From contig JAHJNL010000054.1 in assembly GCA_018820855.1 (NCBI GenBank), positions 1 to 64,000 on the forward strand: a stretch of DNA of 64,000 nt, in the 5' to 3' direction. Positions within the stretch are counted from its first letter, which is position 1; the number at the start of each line of letters is the position of its first letter. The notes under the pieces are model-generated. The model was not told the origin of the DNA, made no database searches, and saw only the letters and a program-made list of their open reading frames with translations. Origin of the DNA: Pseudomonadota bacterium (GTDB lineage: Bacteria > Desulfobacterota > Desulfobulbia > Desulfobulbales > Desulfocapsaceae). The translations under genes and the position numbers were made by a program. Of the stretch, positions 53,545 through 62,683 are shown one piece after another.

Positions 53545-54997
53545 AAAAAAAGACCTCCCTGCAATCAATAATCCGGAGCATCTGCAACAATTAAGGGCTG
53601 GATTCATGCCTTTCCAGCTGGTAAAATATTTTTCCTTTACCAGTCTTGCTGTGATCTTGATCTTTACCCTTGTTCTTTCCTGGATTATTTCCAACAATGC
53701 CCGGACGGTCATGCTTGATCAGAGTGAGGCCTACTCACTTCTCCTTGCCGAGAATCTGAATCAGCAGGTGTTCAGGAGTTTTGTTCTGCCCACTGTAGTC
53801 ACTTACGGTAAAATTGCTCTTTCAAACCCGGATCAATTTCAGAACCTGGATCGTGTGGTTCGTAATGCCACGGAAGGCATGAAGGTGGAAACGGTGACCA
53901 TTTATGATTCCACAGTCAACATCATCTCCTATTCTACCGATGAAGAGCAGGTAGGAAAGAAGGACATGGGAGGGTTGGAGTACTTAAAGGCGTTGGCAGG
54001 GACACAAAACTCTCAGATCGTTTCCAGTGGTTCGGTTCTGAGCCTTTTGCCAGGTACTGCACCCGTCCATTGCAGACTCAAGACCTTTATTCCCTTCCGG
54101 CAGGTACGAGGTGACAAACGTTCCACTGATCTGATTATGGGAGTAATTGAGATTACTCAGGATCTTTCTCGTGAATACTCGGCAATTATGCAGTTGCAGG
54201 GAAGGATCATTCTGGTTTCTTCTCTGGTCATGGCTATTCTCTTTCTGGTGCTGCGCACCATTGTCAGTCGTGCAGATAAGATCATGGAGAAAAGAGTACA
54301 TGAACGACTGAGTCTTGAAGAAAAGCTCAACCGTGCTGAACGGCTGGCCCATCTCGGAACCATGGTGGCCACGGTCTCTCACGAGATCAAGAGTCCTCTC
54401 GGCATTGTTCGTTCCACTGCTGAAATCCTGTATAAAAGGATCAAGAAGGTGGCTCCGGGTAATGAAAATCTGGCCGAGATCATTGTGGCTGAAACCACCC
54501 GTCTCAATAATATCGTGATGGAATTTCTTGATTTTGCCAGGCCTCAGATGATCAAGCTCACTCCAGTGGATATAAACGACAATATCAGCAAGGCCCTGCA
54601 GTTCATTGACGCCAAGTTACAGGAACAGAAAATTGCTCTGGAAACTGATTTTCACCCGAAAATCGGGAAAATTTCTATTGACCCTGACCTCTTTTACCGG
54701 GCCTTGCTCAATATTCTGGTAAATGCTATCCAGGCTATGCCTGAGGGCGGGGTGTTGCGGGTGAATACCGGAATAGTGGAATCTGACGGATCGGTTTTTA
54801 TCTCTATCCAGGATAGCGGCATAGGGATGAGTGAAGAAAAAGCGGCCGAGATCTTCAAACCTTTCTTTACCGATAAAAATCGGGGAACCGGACTGGGACT
54901 GGCTATTACCAAAAATATTGTGGAACAGCATCATGGGACTATTTCTGTGATCAGCAGGGAAAATGAAGGAAGCACTTTTACCATCACCCTTCCCTGA
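53537..54997 (+). CDS. Membrane sensor histidine kinase
   Basis: A 486-residue kinase. Two TM helices (FTSLAVILIFTLVLSWII and IILVSSLVMAILFLVLRTIV) enclose a ~150-residue periplasmic sensor (~60-205) of Cache-like size. The cytoplasmic part has HisKA with ATVSHEIKSPLG (His282) and HATPase_c with NILVNAIQAMPEG, DSGIGMSEEKA and NRGTGLGLAI. The GTG start overlaps the radical SAM stop (GTGACTAA), with CGGAG upstream; the track's start lies inside the previous gene. The end overlaps the FetA-like gene by 35 bp. No response regulator is adjacent. Confidence 0.9.
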   Translation: MTKKKDLPAINNPEHLQQLRAGFMPFQLVKYFSFTSLAVILIFTLVLSWIISNNARTVMLDQSEAYSLLLAENLNQQVFRSFVLPTVVTYGKIALSNPDQFQNLDRVVRNATEGMKVETVTIYDSTVNIISYSTDEEQVGKKDMGGLEYLKALAGTQNSQIVSSGSVLSLLPGTAPVHCRLKTFIPFRQVRGDKRSTDLIMGVIEITQDLSREYSAIMQLQGRIILVSSLVMAILFLVLRTIVSRADKIMEKRVHERLSLEEKLNRAERLAHLGTMVATVSHEIKSPLGIVRSTAEILYKRIKKVAPGNENLAEIIVAETTRLNNIVMEFLDFARPQMIKLTPVDINDNISKALQFIDAKLQEQKIALETDFHPKIGKISIDPDLFYRALLNILVNAIQAMPEGGVLRVNTGIVESDGSVFISIQDSGIGMSEEKAAEIFKPFFTDKNRGTGLGLAITKNIVEQHHGTISVISRENEGSTFTITLP

Positions 54998-55631
54998 TCA
55001 GGAAAAAACCAGAGGCCTGCGTCTCTGTGGGCTGTCTTTCCTCGGCAATGGTCCCTATAGCCTTGATATTCTGCCAGGTGAATGTGTCGGACTCACAGGG
55101 CGTTCAGGAGTGGGCAAGACCCAGCTGCTGCGGGCAGTGGCCGATGTGATTGTCCACGAGGGTGATTGTCTGCTCGATGGCACAGCCTGTTCCGCTGTGG
55201 AACCACATGTCTGGAGAAAGACAGTGGCCATGGTTCCAGCTGAATCGTTCTGGTGGTATGACACTGTTGCTCCCCATTTCGCAGGTGGGATGGAGCAGGG
55301 GCAATCCCTAGAATTGCTTGGGAAGATGGGATTTCCGGCAGATGTCGGAACATGGCGGGTCAGCCGGCTTTCTACAGGTGAGCGGCAGCGTCTGTCCCTT
55401 GTGCGCAGCCTGAGCAGTGCTCCCCGGGCGCTTCTCCTTGATGAGCCGACTTCGGCCCTGGACCGGGAGATGGTCCAGGTTGTGGAGGAGATTATCAGAG
55501 ATATCTGCCGGAAAAGGAAGAGCATCTGCCTCTGGGTCAGTCATGACCGGGAACAGCTTGCCCGGATGGCCAACAGGATTTACCGGGTTGAAGCACAGAT
55601 GCTGGTAGAGGAGACGAACGAATGCATGTGA
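54963..55631 (+). CDS. FetA-like ABC transporter ATP-binding protein
   Basis: A 222-residue ATPase with Walker A GRSGVGKTQ, signature LSTGERQRLSL, Walker B LLLDEPTSALD and the H-loop WVSHDREQL. It is short and pairs with the FetB-type permease that follows with a 10-bp overlap, as in the E. coli fetAB iron-export system. It overlaps the end of the histidine kinase gene by 35 bp, so translation of sensor and transporter is coupled. Substrate (probably iron or another metal) is inferred from the family. Confidence 0.85.
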   Translation: MKEALLPSPFPDQEKTRGLRLCGLSFLGNGPYSLDILPGECVGLTGRSGVGKTQLLRAVADVIVHEGDCLLDGTACSAVEPHVWRKTVAMVPAESFWWYDTVAPHFAGGMEQGQSLELLGKMGFPADVGTWRVSRLSTGERQRLSLVRSLSSAPRALLLDEPTSALDREMVQVVEEIIRDICRKRKSICLWVSHDREQLARMANRIYRVEAQMLVEETNECM

Positions 55632-56425
55632 TCTCTCTTGGTGCTGTAGATCTCGGGCTTGCCGCGTTTCTGCTCCTGTTGCTCGCTGCGACCAGTTTTC
55701 GTATCGGGCTTGGCTTGGAAAAGAGGATGGTTATTTCCGGTGTGCGGATGACCGTGCAGTTGCTGCTCATCGGCCTGGTTTTAAAGGTTCTGTTTGCCAG
55801 TTCTAGTCTCTGGCTGGTACTCAGTATGGCAACTGTCATGCTTCTTGTTGCCGGCTACGAGGTGTGGGCCCGGCAGAAGCGTAAATTGTCCGGGGCCAGG
55901 GGATATCTCATCAGCACGGTTTCCATGCTGATTTCTTCTTTCACCGTTACCTTCCTGGCACTGACAATCATGGTGGGCGTTGATCCCTGGTATACCCCGC
56001 AGTATGCCATTCCTCTCCTCGGCATGCTCCTGGGAAATACCATGAACGGGGTGGCCCTGGCCTCTGATCGTTTGACCACGGAACTATATAATCAGCGCTC
56101 CATGGTGGAGCAGCGCCTGCTGCTGGGACAGAACTGGCAGGAGGCAAGTGGTGATATCCGACGGGATTGTATGCGTACCGGGATGATCCCCATCATCAAC
56201 TCCATGGCCGCAGCCGGAGTTGTCAGCCTGCCGGGGATGATGACCGGACAGATCCTCGGCGGTTCGTCACCGTTGGATGCAGTAAAGTACCAGATCCTGA
56301 TCATGTTCCTCATTGCCGCCGGTACCGGCTTCGGTGTCCTGTCCGCCATCTGGCTGATCAGCCGTCAGCTTTTTGACAACCGCCAGCGGCTGGTTCTTGA
56401 CGAGTTGACGGTTGTCAAAGAATGA
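55622..56425 (+). CDS. FetB-like metal-export ABC permease (UPF0014 family)
   Basis: A 267-residue polytopic protein of the UPF0014 family. Visible are LLLLAATSFRIGLGLEKRM, VRMTVQLLLIGLVLKVLF, the cytoplasmic conserved stretch IPLLGMLLGNTMNGVALASDRL, RTGMIPIINSMAAAGVVSLPGMMTGQILGG and a final TM region. In E. coli FetB is the membrane part of an iron exporter that protects against peroxide. Overlap with the ATPase gene supports a two-component transporter. The 258-bp gap after it contains no gene. Confidence 0.88.
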   Translation: MHVISLGAVDLGLAAFLLLLLAATSFRIGLGLEKRMVISGVRMTVQLLLIGLVLKVLFASSSLWLVLSMATVMLLVAGYEVWARQKRKLSGARGYLISTVSMLISSFTVTFLALTIMVGVDPWYTPQYAIPLLGMLLGNTMNGVALASDRLTTELYNQRSMVEQRLLLGQNWQEASGDIRRDCMRTGMIPIINSMAAAGVVSLPGMMTGQILGGSSPLDAVKYQILIMFLIAAGTGFGVLSAIWLISRQLFDNRQRLVLDELTVVKE

Positions 56426-56683
56426 CTGGAAAATATGACAAGTCAATACGTTGTAGTTGTGTAACTGCGCTCTGAGATGTTTTCCCGGAAAGAGCAGATA
56501 ACAACATACAAAGTACAACTATAGAAAGGAAAGAGCATCTAAGAACATTATGATAGGGTGAAGATGGGCGCAAGTTTCAGGGGTGTCCTTCCGGTTGAGC
56601 CTTTTGGCGTGCACTTCGCCTTTGCCGATACATATTTTGAGAGAGTAGATGGGAAATCAGACTGAAAAACGGAAAGTTCTTCC

Positions 56684-57691
56684 ATGGAATTGATTCAACT
56701 GGGATTGGAGCCTTGGTTCATAAAGCAGGCCGTTGAACTCTGTACACCTGAACAGCGAATTGCGCGGGTAACTGCGGTTGATCGAGGCTGGTATGTCGTC
56801 AGGAATGAGGATGGAGAAGGATCCGCCAGGGTAACCGGTAAATTTCTGCATTCTACTGAATCTACGAGCGATATGCCTTGCGTTGGTGATTGGGTCTGTT
56901 TGCATTACGACTCTGAAAATTCAGCGTGCATCCATACGATTCTGCCTAGAAAATCGTTTCTGGGACGGAAATCTGCCGGGAAGAATATCGAGTTTCAGAT
57001 GATCGCTGCCAATATCGATGTAGCCTTCATTGTTCAGTCGTGCCACTACGATTTTAATGTACCCAGACTTGAGCGCTATCTGGTGATGGCGAATGAAGGT
57101 CATGTTGAACCAGTACTTGTTCTGACTAAAACAGATTTGGTCAGTGCAGATGAATTGGAACAATTAATTTTGGAAATTCGTCGTGGAGGGATTAGCGCAA
57201 GAATTGTTGCTCTCAGCAATGTAACCGGAGCTGGGTTAGACCAGATCAAAGAGCTTATGGGCTTTGGCAAAACATACTGTCTACTTGGCTCCTCAGGAGT
57301 GGGAAAGACGACGCTCATAAACCAACTCACTGGCCAGGATACATTAAAAACTGGGACAGTAAGTGATTCCGGAGAAGGACGACACACGACAATACGTCGT
57401 CAACTTATTGTGTTGGAACAGGGCGCCATGATTGTCGACACGCCAGGAATGCGAGAGGTGGGCATTTTTGCTGGTAGCGAAGGAATGGATGAACTCTTCG
57501 ATGATATTCAAGAATTAGCCCTTAGTTGCCGTTTTAGCAATTGCGGTCACAGTAATGAACCTGGATGTGCAGTTTTGCAGGCCATAAAAGACGGTAAACT
57601 GAATCAGGAACATTATGGGAATTATGTAAAGCTCAAGAAAGAGTCAGAGGTTAATGAGACCTCCTATGCTGATAAGCGGAAAAAAAGATAA
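56684..57691 (+). CDS. rsgA: Ribosome small-subunit-dependent GTPase RsgA
   Basis: 30S maturation factor. The 335-residue protein has the N-terminal OB domain (ARVTGKFLHS ... VGDWVCLHY), the circularly permuted GTPase order with G4 LTKTD before G1 GSSGVGKTTLIN and G3 DTPGMREVG, and the C-terminal zinc motif CRFSNCGHSNEPGC. All are standard RsgA elements. No obvious ribosome-binding site precedes the ATG. Its base composition looks slightly more AT-rich than the dcw genes, but not enough to claim transfer. Confidence 0.95.
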   Translation: MELIQLGLEPWFIKQAVELCTPEQRIARVTAVDRGWYVVRNEDGEGSARVTGKFLHSTESTSDMPCVGDWVCLHYDSENSACIHTILPRKSFLGRKSAGKNIEFQMIAANIDVAFIVQSCHYDFNVPRLERYLVMANEGHVEPVLVLTKTDLVSADELEQLILEIRRGGISARIVALSNVTGAGLDQIKELMGFGKTYCLLGSSGVGKTTLINQLTGQDTLKTGTVSDSGEGRHTTIRRQLIVLEQGAMIVDTPGMREVGIFAGSEGMDELFDDIQELALSCRFSNCGHSNEPGCAVLQAIKDGKLNQEHYGNYVKLKKESEVNETSYADKRKKR

Positions 57692-58077
57692 AATCTTAGG
57701 GAAAATAAAGTGACCTGCAACACTCTTGGCTTCTTAAAGTGTAAGTTAAAGTTGACGTTATTATATTCAACAAGGGCAGAAGGTTCGGAAAATTGACCTT
57801 CTCTTGAGAAGGTCAATACATCCTCACTCTGGCCCACTCGTTAGATCTTCTTGTCATACGTTCCTTATAACTGTCAAATGCTGATATCCTTTGTGAATTG
57901 TTTTCTTTTCTGCTTGTAATTTGTCCCTATATATTGTTCATTTGCTCGTATAAAAAGAAATCTAATACAGGGAAATGGACAGCAGGGTGATGAAGAGCCT
58001 GGTCGTTGATGGAGGAGTTTGCGGCTGTGCCACTGTGGCGTCTTGTCTTTTTCCCATACTTTTTCTGGAGGCTTAAG
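57692..58077. promoter_or_regulatory. 386-bp intergenic region with a long perfect palindrome
   Basis: No gene is supported here. At 57792-57817 the sequence ATTGACCTTCTC TT GAGAAGGTCAAT forms a perfect 12-bp inverted repeat with a 2-nt centre. As RNA it could close on a CUUG tetraloop, but no T-run follows; as DNA it looks like a dimeric repressor operator. It lies about 260 bp before the disulfide reductase gene, which itself has TGGAGG before its ATG. Confidence 0.55.
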
Positions 58078-59802
58078 ATGAGCAAGAAAATAGTAATTGT
58101 AGGTGGTGTGGCCGCTGGCCCCAAGGCAGCATGTCGTGTGAAACGTCTGATGCAGGATGCAGAAGTCACCATCATTGATCAGGATACTCTGTTTTCTTAT
58201 GGCGGCTGCGGTATTCCCTATTATGTCTCTGGTGACGTGTCCGATGAGGCGGAGCTTCGTTCTACAAGTTTTCATATGGTTCGTAATGAGGACTTTTTTG
58301 AAAATGCCAAAGGAGTGACTGTAAAGAGCGGTACCAGGGCTGTAGCCATTGATCGTAAGGCAAAAACAGTCAAGGTGGAGATCGTGGCCAGTGGGGAAAA
58401 ACAGGAAATCCCCTATGATACGCTCATGATTGCCACCGGTTCGCGTCCCTTTGTCCTTCCTATCCCCGGCAACGATCTTGACGGAGTCTTTACCATCTCC
58501 GATCTGCATAAGGCCATTGAGATTAAGGACCGGATCGCCAAGGGCAAGGTGGGAAAAGCAGTGGTTATCGGCGGCGGGGCAATCGGTCTGGAAATGGCCG
58601 AGGCCTTTAAGGATCTTTGGGGCGTGGAGACTACTATTGTAGAGTTCATGCCTCAGATTCTGCCCCGCATCGTGGATTTCCCCATAGCATCCATGGTGAC
58701 CAAACACATGCGGGACAATGAGGTGGACATCTTTTTGGGTGAAGGTGCCGAAGAGATTCTGGGCAAGGATGGGAAGGTCACAGGGCTGCGCACAGCCAAG
58801 CGTACTCTCGAAGCCGATATCGTGATCATGGCGGCAGGTGTGCGGCCGCGTTCGGAGATTGCAGCAGAAGCCGGTCTGCAGATTTCACCCATGGGGGCTA
58901 TTGTTGTCAACGAACGGATGCAAACATCCGATCCCTCCATTTACGCGGCAGGTGACTGTATTGAGGTTATGCACCTGGTCAGCGGCAAGAAATTTTATGC
59001 ACCCCTTGGGTCTTTGGCCAATAAAGAAGGGCGGGTGGTCGGAGATAATATGGCAGGAATTCCCTCTACCTTTAAGGGGGCAGTTGGCAGTTTCATTATG
59101 AAGGCCTTTGATGTCTGTGTTGGTGCCACAGGCCTCAGTCTTGAGGTGGCAAAGGCAGAGGGCTTTGATGCAGATGTGGCCTTAACCGCCCCCTCTGATC
59201 GGGCCCATTTCTTTCCCACCGAGGCTGTCGTCTGTTTTCAGATGGTTTTTGACCGCCGTACCCGCCGGGTTCTCGGGTTACAGGGCTTCGGGCCCATGGG
59301 CGATGGCATTTCTGCCCGTATCGACGCTGCCGCAGCTTACATATCCATGGGGGCCACCATCGATGATTTCGGGACCCTGGAGATGGCCTATGCCCCGCCG
59401 TTTTCTGCAGCGATTGATTCTATCAATGCGGTAGCATATGTGGCGGATAATCTCTGTGATGGTCGGCTCCGCAAAACTACCCTGGAATCCTTTCTTGCCT
59501 GGATGGAAGACTTTGCCACTCAGCCTGACTGGGTGGCCCTTGATATCCGTCATCCTAAAGAGACAGGACCGTTTGTGGAGAAGTTTGGTGCAGACAAGTG
59601 GGTTTCTATTCCCTACAATGAGGTTCGTGCCCGGTATGAAGAACTTCCCAAGGATAAAAAACTTATTATCCTTTGCGATGCAGGGACCCGTTCTTTTGAG
59701 ATTCAGAGTTTCCTGGAAAGTGTGAATTGCAGCAATACACTGGTTCTCGGTGGCGGATTTAACATGGTTCGCAGGATTGGCGTGGACTGGTATCCGCAAT
59801 AA
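58078..59802 (+). CDS. CoA-disulfide/persulfide reductase-like flavoprotein with C-terminal rhodanese domain
   Basis: A 574-residue FAD- and NAD(P)H-dependent disulfide reductase of the CoA-disulfide reductase family, fused to a rhodanese domain. The FAD motif is VIVGGVAAGPKAA, the single active-site Cys44 is in YGGCGIPYY, the NAD(P)H motif is VVIGGGAIGLEMAE and the second FAD motif IYAAGDCIEV. The rhodanese part (~470-574) has LDIRHPKE and the catalytic loop CDAGTRS (Cys533). The same architecture occurs in NADH-dependent persulfide reductases that reduce CoA-persulfide or polysulfide, which suits a sulfur-cycling organism. The track start (58006) is replaced by ATG 58078. Confidence 0.9.
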   Translation: MSKKIVIVGGVAAGPKAACRVKRLMQDAEVTIIDQDTLFSYGGCGIPYYVSGDVSDEAELRSTSFHMVRNEDFFENAKGVTVKSGTRAVAIDRKAKTVKVEIVASGEKQEIPYDTLMIATGSRPFVLPIPGNDLDGVFTISDLHKAIEIKDRIAKGKVGKAVVIGGGAIGLEMAEAFKDLWGVETTIVEFMPQILPRIVDFPIASMVTKHMRDNEVDIFLGEGAEEILGKDGKVTGLRTAKRTLEADIVIMAAGVRPRSEIAAEAGLQISPMGAIVVNERMQTSDPSIYAAGDCIEVMHLVSGKKFYAPLGSLANKEGRVVGDNMAGIPSTFKGAVGSFIMKAFDVCVGATGLSLEVAKAEGFDADVALTAPSDRAHFFPTEAVVCFQMVFDRRTRRVLGLQGFGPMGDGISARIDAAAAYISMGATIDDFGTLEMAYAPPFSAAIDSINAVAYVADNLCDGRLRKTTLESFLAWMEDFATQPDWVALDIRHPKETGPFVEKFGADKWVSIPYNEVRARYEELPKDKKLIILCDAGTRSFEIQSFLESVNCSNTLVLGGGFNMVRRIGVDWYPQ

Positions 59803-59821
59803 GCTTTTTTCCATTGCCCAT

Positions 59822-59869
59822 CTGCAGGAGAGGAACTGTTCCGGTTCTTCTCCTGCAAATTCCTTTTTT
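59822..59869 (+). terminator. Intrinsic terminator of the reductase gene
   Basis: TGCAGGAGAGGAAC and GGTTCTTCTCCTGCA form a stem with one G-U type mismatch, closed by a short loop and followed within 6 nt by T6. The remaining gap to 60176 contains only a 31-codon ORF (60055-60150, begins MMALIPVPHL) of doubtful reality. Confidence 0.75.
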
Positions 59870-60176
59870 GCTTCCATCTGCATTGTTTTTCTTTCTTTTA
59901 TAGCTCTTTGTGGACAACTTTCCATAGTTTATGCTATCTTACTTTATTGACTTACAGACAATTTTCTTCCTTTTCCACAACTGGCAAGACATTTTCATCC
60001 CCCAAAGGGTGTTAGAGAGATCTTTTAAGGGTAGTATATCCGCTCTATAAAAATATGATGGCTCTTATTCCGGTGCCTCATTTATTGGGAATACAGTACA
60101 GTGAGCTTGCAAAATGGTGGGGCTTGCCGATGAACTGTTCTATGTCCTGAGCAAAATATAAAATGTGAGAAGCTTC

Positions 60177-61793
60177 ATGGCAGACTTGAATGCGCAGCAT
60201 ATGATCGAAGAGATTCGGGAAAACATCAAAACTGGTGATTCCTTGAAGGCAAGACTTGTTCTCTTCCATTTCGGTGATGTCGATCAAAAGACCAGAAACA
60301 GATTGATATATGAATTGTCACGCAGTGACGTAAAGTTTGCGGTACCGCTTCTTCTCTATCTCCTTACTGAACATGTGGAGATAACCGATGAGATGCCGGT
60401 GATCAAGGAGACTCTGCTGTCTAATCTTCTGGCCTATCCTGATATGCTTATAGATTTTCTCTCGGATCGATCCATACAGGACAAAACGCATCTTATCAAG
60501 GTCGCCGGAGAACTGCGTTTTGAGGAGGCGGTTCCTGCTTTGATGTATCTGGTGGCAAATTCCGAGAGCGAGGCGGAAATTAAACTTATCATCGAAACTC
60601 TTGGACTTATAGGTGATCCACAGGCCATTAATACCCTCACTGATTTTCTTTATGCGGCGAACAGAGATTTGATCATTACAGCCGTTCAGTCTCTGGGGCA
60701 GGTGGGGACACCTACGGCTATGCATCGTCTGGCTGAACGTATGGGGACAGATAATGAGTTGGACTACATGATACTCTCCATTTTTGCTGACGTTCAGGAT
60801 CCTGTTTCCCTGGAAAAGATCAACGATACCATGCGATCGCATTATGCCCATATGCGTAATTACGCAAAACAGGAGCTGGTTCGGATAGGACCAAAGGCTG
60901 TGCCTTATCTCATAGAAAATCTGATGCATGAGGATCCGGATTTCCTGATTCATACACTGAATGTGTTAGGAGAGATTGCTGATGAATCAGCCATCATGCC
61001 TATCAGGAAACTTTTGGGGCGGGAGCCCAAGGATGCCAATATTCGTTTTGCTGCTTATGAAGCTCTGGCCCTGCTGCCTCTGCGTAAAGGTGCCTATACC
61101 CTCACTGCCGGACTCACTGATCGGGAGGATCATGTCTGTGTGGCAGCGGCCAGAGCGATTGAACGCAACTATTCCGAGATCTTGACAGCCGGAATTAAAA
61201 ATCTGCTGCGCAACAAAGATGAGGAGGCACGCCATATTGCCAAGATCATAGTCAACGCCCAGGTAGATAAAATTTTTCTAAGTCTTGTGGATGAGGCATT
61301 TTTCCGGGAGCTGGCACTTGTTTATCTTCCCCATGCCCATAAAGATATCAGAAAACACTATGCTGAAATTCTTACCAAGGATGGTTATAAGAATTTTGTC
61401 AAGAAATTGATGGGCGAGGAGGAAGCGGACAGTCAGGTCAAGGTTGTGGCCGTTGATGATTCACGGATGATACTGAATATCTATAAGGCCACTCTTCATG
61501 AATTGGGTTTTGATCCGGTTCTTTTTGAATTTCCTGCATCAGCGCTTGAATGGCTGGAGAAAGAGAAACCGGCAATGGTCTTGACTGATCTCAATATGCC
61601 GGAAATCACCGGCGTTGAGCTGACTGCCAGGATTCGGGAAAAATATTCAGCTGAGGAGCTGCCTATTATCATGGTGACCACTCAAAATGAGTCCACGGAC
61701 AACGAGGCTGCTTATGCAGCAGGGATCAGTAAGATTATACAGAAGCCCTTTAATGCCGAAACGTTGAAGGCTGCTATGAGTGAATTCCTCTAG
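60177..61793 (+). CDS. HEAT-repeat protein with C-terminal receiver domain
   Basis: A 538-residue cytoplasmic protein. Residues ~1-400 are built of HEAT/armadillo-type helical pairs (for example EAVPALMYLVANS, DPQAINTLTDFLYAANRDLIITAVQSLGQVG, KAVPYLIENLMHEDPDFLIHTLNVLGEIAD). From ~421 a receiver domain follows: VVAVDDSRMIL with the acidic pair, phospho-acceptor Asp471 in VLTDLNMPEI, Thr in MVTTQN and Lys in IQKPF. Phosphorylation likely alters protein contacts of the HEAT scaffold. No kinase or output domain is adjacent. The track starts at 60165; ATG 60177 is used. Confidence 0.88.
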   Translation: MADLNAQHMIEEIRENIKTGDSLKARLVLFHFGDVDQKTRNRLIYELSRSDVKFAVPLLLYLLTEHVEITDEMPVIKETLLSNLLAYPDMLIDFLSDRSIQDKTHLIKVAGELRFEEAVPALMYLVANSESEAEIKLIIETLGLIGDPQAINTLTDFLYAANRDLIITAVQSLGQVGTPTAMHRLAERMGTDNELDYMILSIFADVQDPVSLEKINDTMRSHYAHMRNYAKQELVRIGPKAVPYLIENLMHEDPDFLIHTLNVLGEIADESAIMPIRKLLGREPKDANIRFAAYEALALLPLRKGAYTLTAGLTDREDHVCVAAARAIERNYSEILTAGIKNLLRNKDEEARHIAKIIVNAQVDKIFLSLVDEAFFRELALVYLPHAHKDIRKHYAEILTKDGYKNFVKKLMGEEEADSQVKVVAVDDSRMILNIYKATLHELGFDPVLFEFPASALEWLEKEKPAMVLTDLNMPEITGVELTARIREKYSAEELPIIMVTTQNESTDNEAAYAAGISKIIQKPFNAETLKAAMSEFL

Positions 61794-61847
61794 GAGGGGG
61801 AAGGTGTTAATCAAGTTGTACGTGTCATAAAAAGAATGAAGCATTGT

Positions 61848-62660
61848 TTATATGTCAGCACCTAAAACGTCCTGCTGCAGATAGTTTTCCAGCTTGTTGA
61901 AATACCTCCCCACATCTTCAGGTTTGTGGGCATCGGACCCCGGAAAAAGGGGAATCTTGAGAGCTATGGCTTCTCTGATGATAAAAGAAGCTGGAAAGGG
62001 GGTACCCCGGATGGTAAACCCGGAGGTATTAATTTCAAGTGCCATTTCCTGACTCTTGACGGCTTGCAGGAGTTTTCTGATCTGTTCCGTATGTTCCCTG
62101 CCGATGGAAATTCCTGGCTGAAAGCGCAGGGCCGCATCCAGGTGGCAGAGCACAGTTCCCGGTAGTATGTTCACCGCCTCTGTGAGAGTGGTGAAATAGT
62201 CGGCAAGAACCTTTTCACAACCAATCTTTTCGATTGAACGGATATTCTCTTCCTTTCTGCTCACCAGATTCAGGTGATAAGCACCTTCCGGGTGGGGCAT
62301 GAAGTGATAGGAGACACCTATCCGGTCCCATTCTCTTTTACCTAATCTCTCCAGAAGCTCTTCTTTGTGGCTAGAGCTGTACCCTACTTCTACCCCCAGG
62401 CTGACACGGATATCATCCTTGTATTTCTTTTGCAGCCTCTTTCCTTCACTGAAATAGGTGTCAAAGTCGTCTTCCGTGAGCCATGTGCTTTCAAAATAGT
62501 ACACCTCTGCTTCCATATGCTCAAGAAAGACAATTTCTTTCAGCCCGGCTGCTATAGCGCAGAGGACATATTCATCCATCTCACCTGAGGCGTGATGACA
62601 ATATTTGGTATGGACATGCCCATCCGAATGCAGAAGGATCAGAGGAAGGGATTTGTTCAT
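61848..62660 (-). CDS. PHP-domain phosphoesterase, histidinol-phosphatase-like
   Basis: A 270-residue PHP-fold protein. Metal-binding motifs are HSDGHVHTKYCHHA near the N terminus, IVFLEHME, LGVEVGY, VSYHFMP, the mid-protein VLCHLDAALRF and the terminal FPGSDAHKPEDVG. This spread of His/Asp/Glu fits the trinuclear metal site of HisK-type histidinol-phosphatases and related enzymes, but substrate cannot be assigned. It lies 23 bp downstream of a 64-residue ORF and converges with the HEAT-receiver gene. No ribosome-binding site is visible before the ATG. Confidence 0.83.
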   Translation of the reverse strand: MNKSLPLILLHSDGHVHTKYCHHASGEMDEYVLCAIAAGLKEIVFLEHMEAEVYYFESTWLTEDDFDTYFSEGKRLQKKYKDDIRVSLGVEVGYSSSHKEELLERLGKREWDRIGVSYHFMPHPEGAYHLNLVSRKEENIRSIEKIGCEKVLADYFTTLTEAVNILPGTVLCHLDAALRFQPGISIGREHTEQIRKLLQAVKSQEMALEINTSGFTIRGTPFPASFIIREAIALKIPLFPGSDAHKPEDVGRYFNKLENYLQQDVLGADI

Positions 62661-62683
62661 GGTAGCAGGAAAGGAGGAGAATG

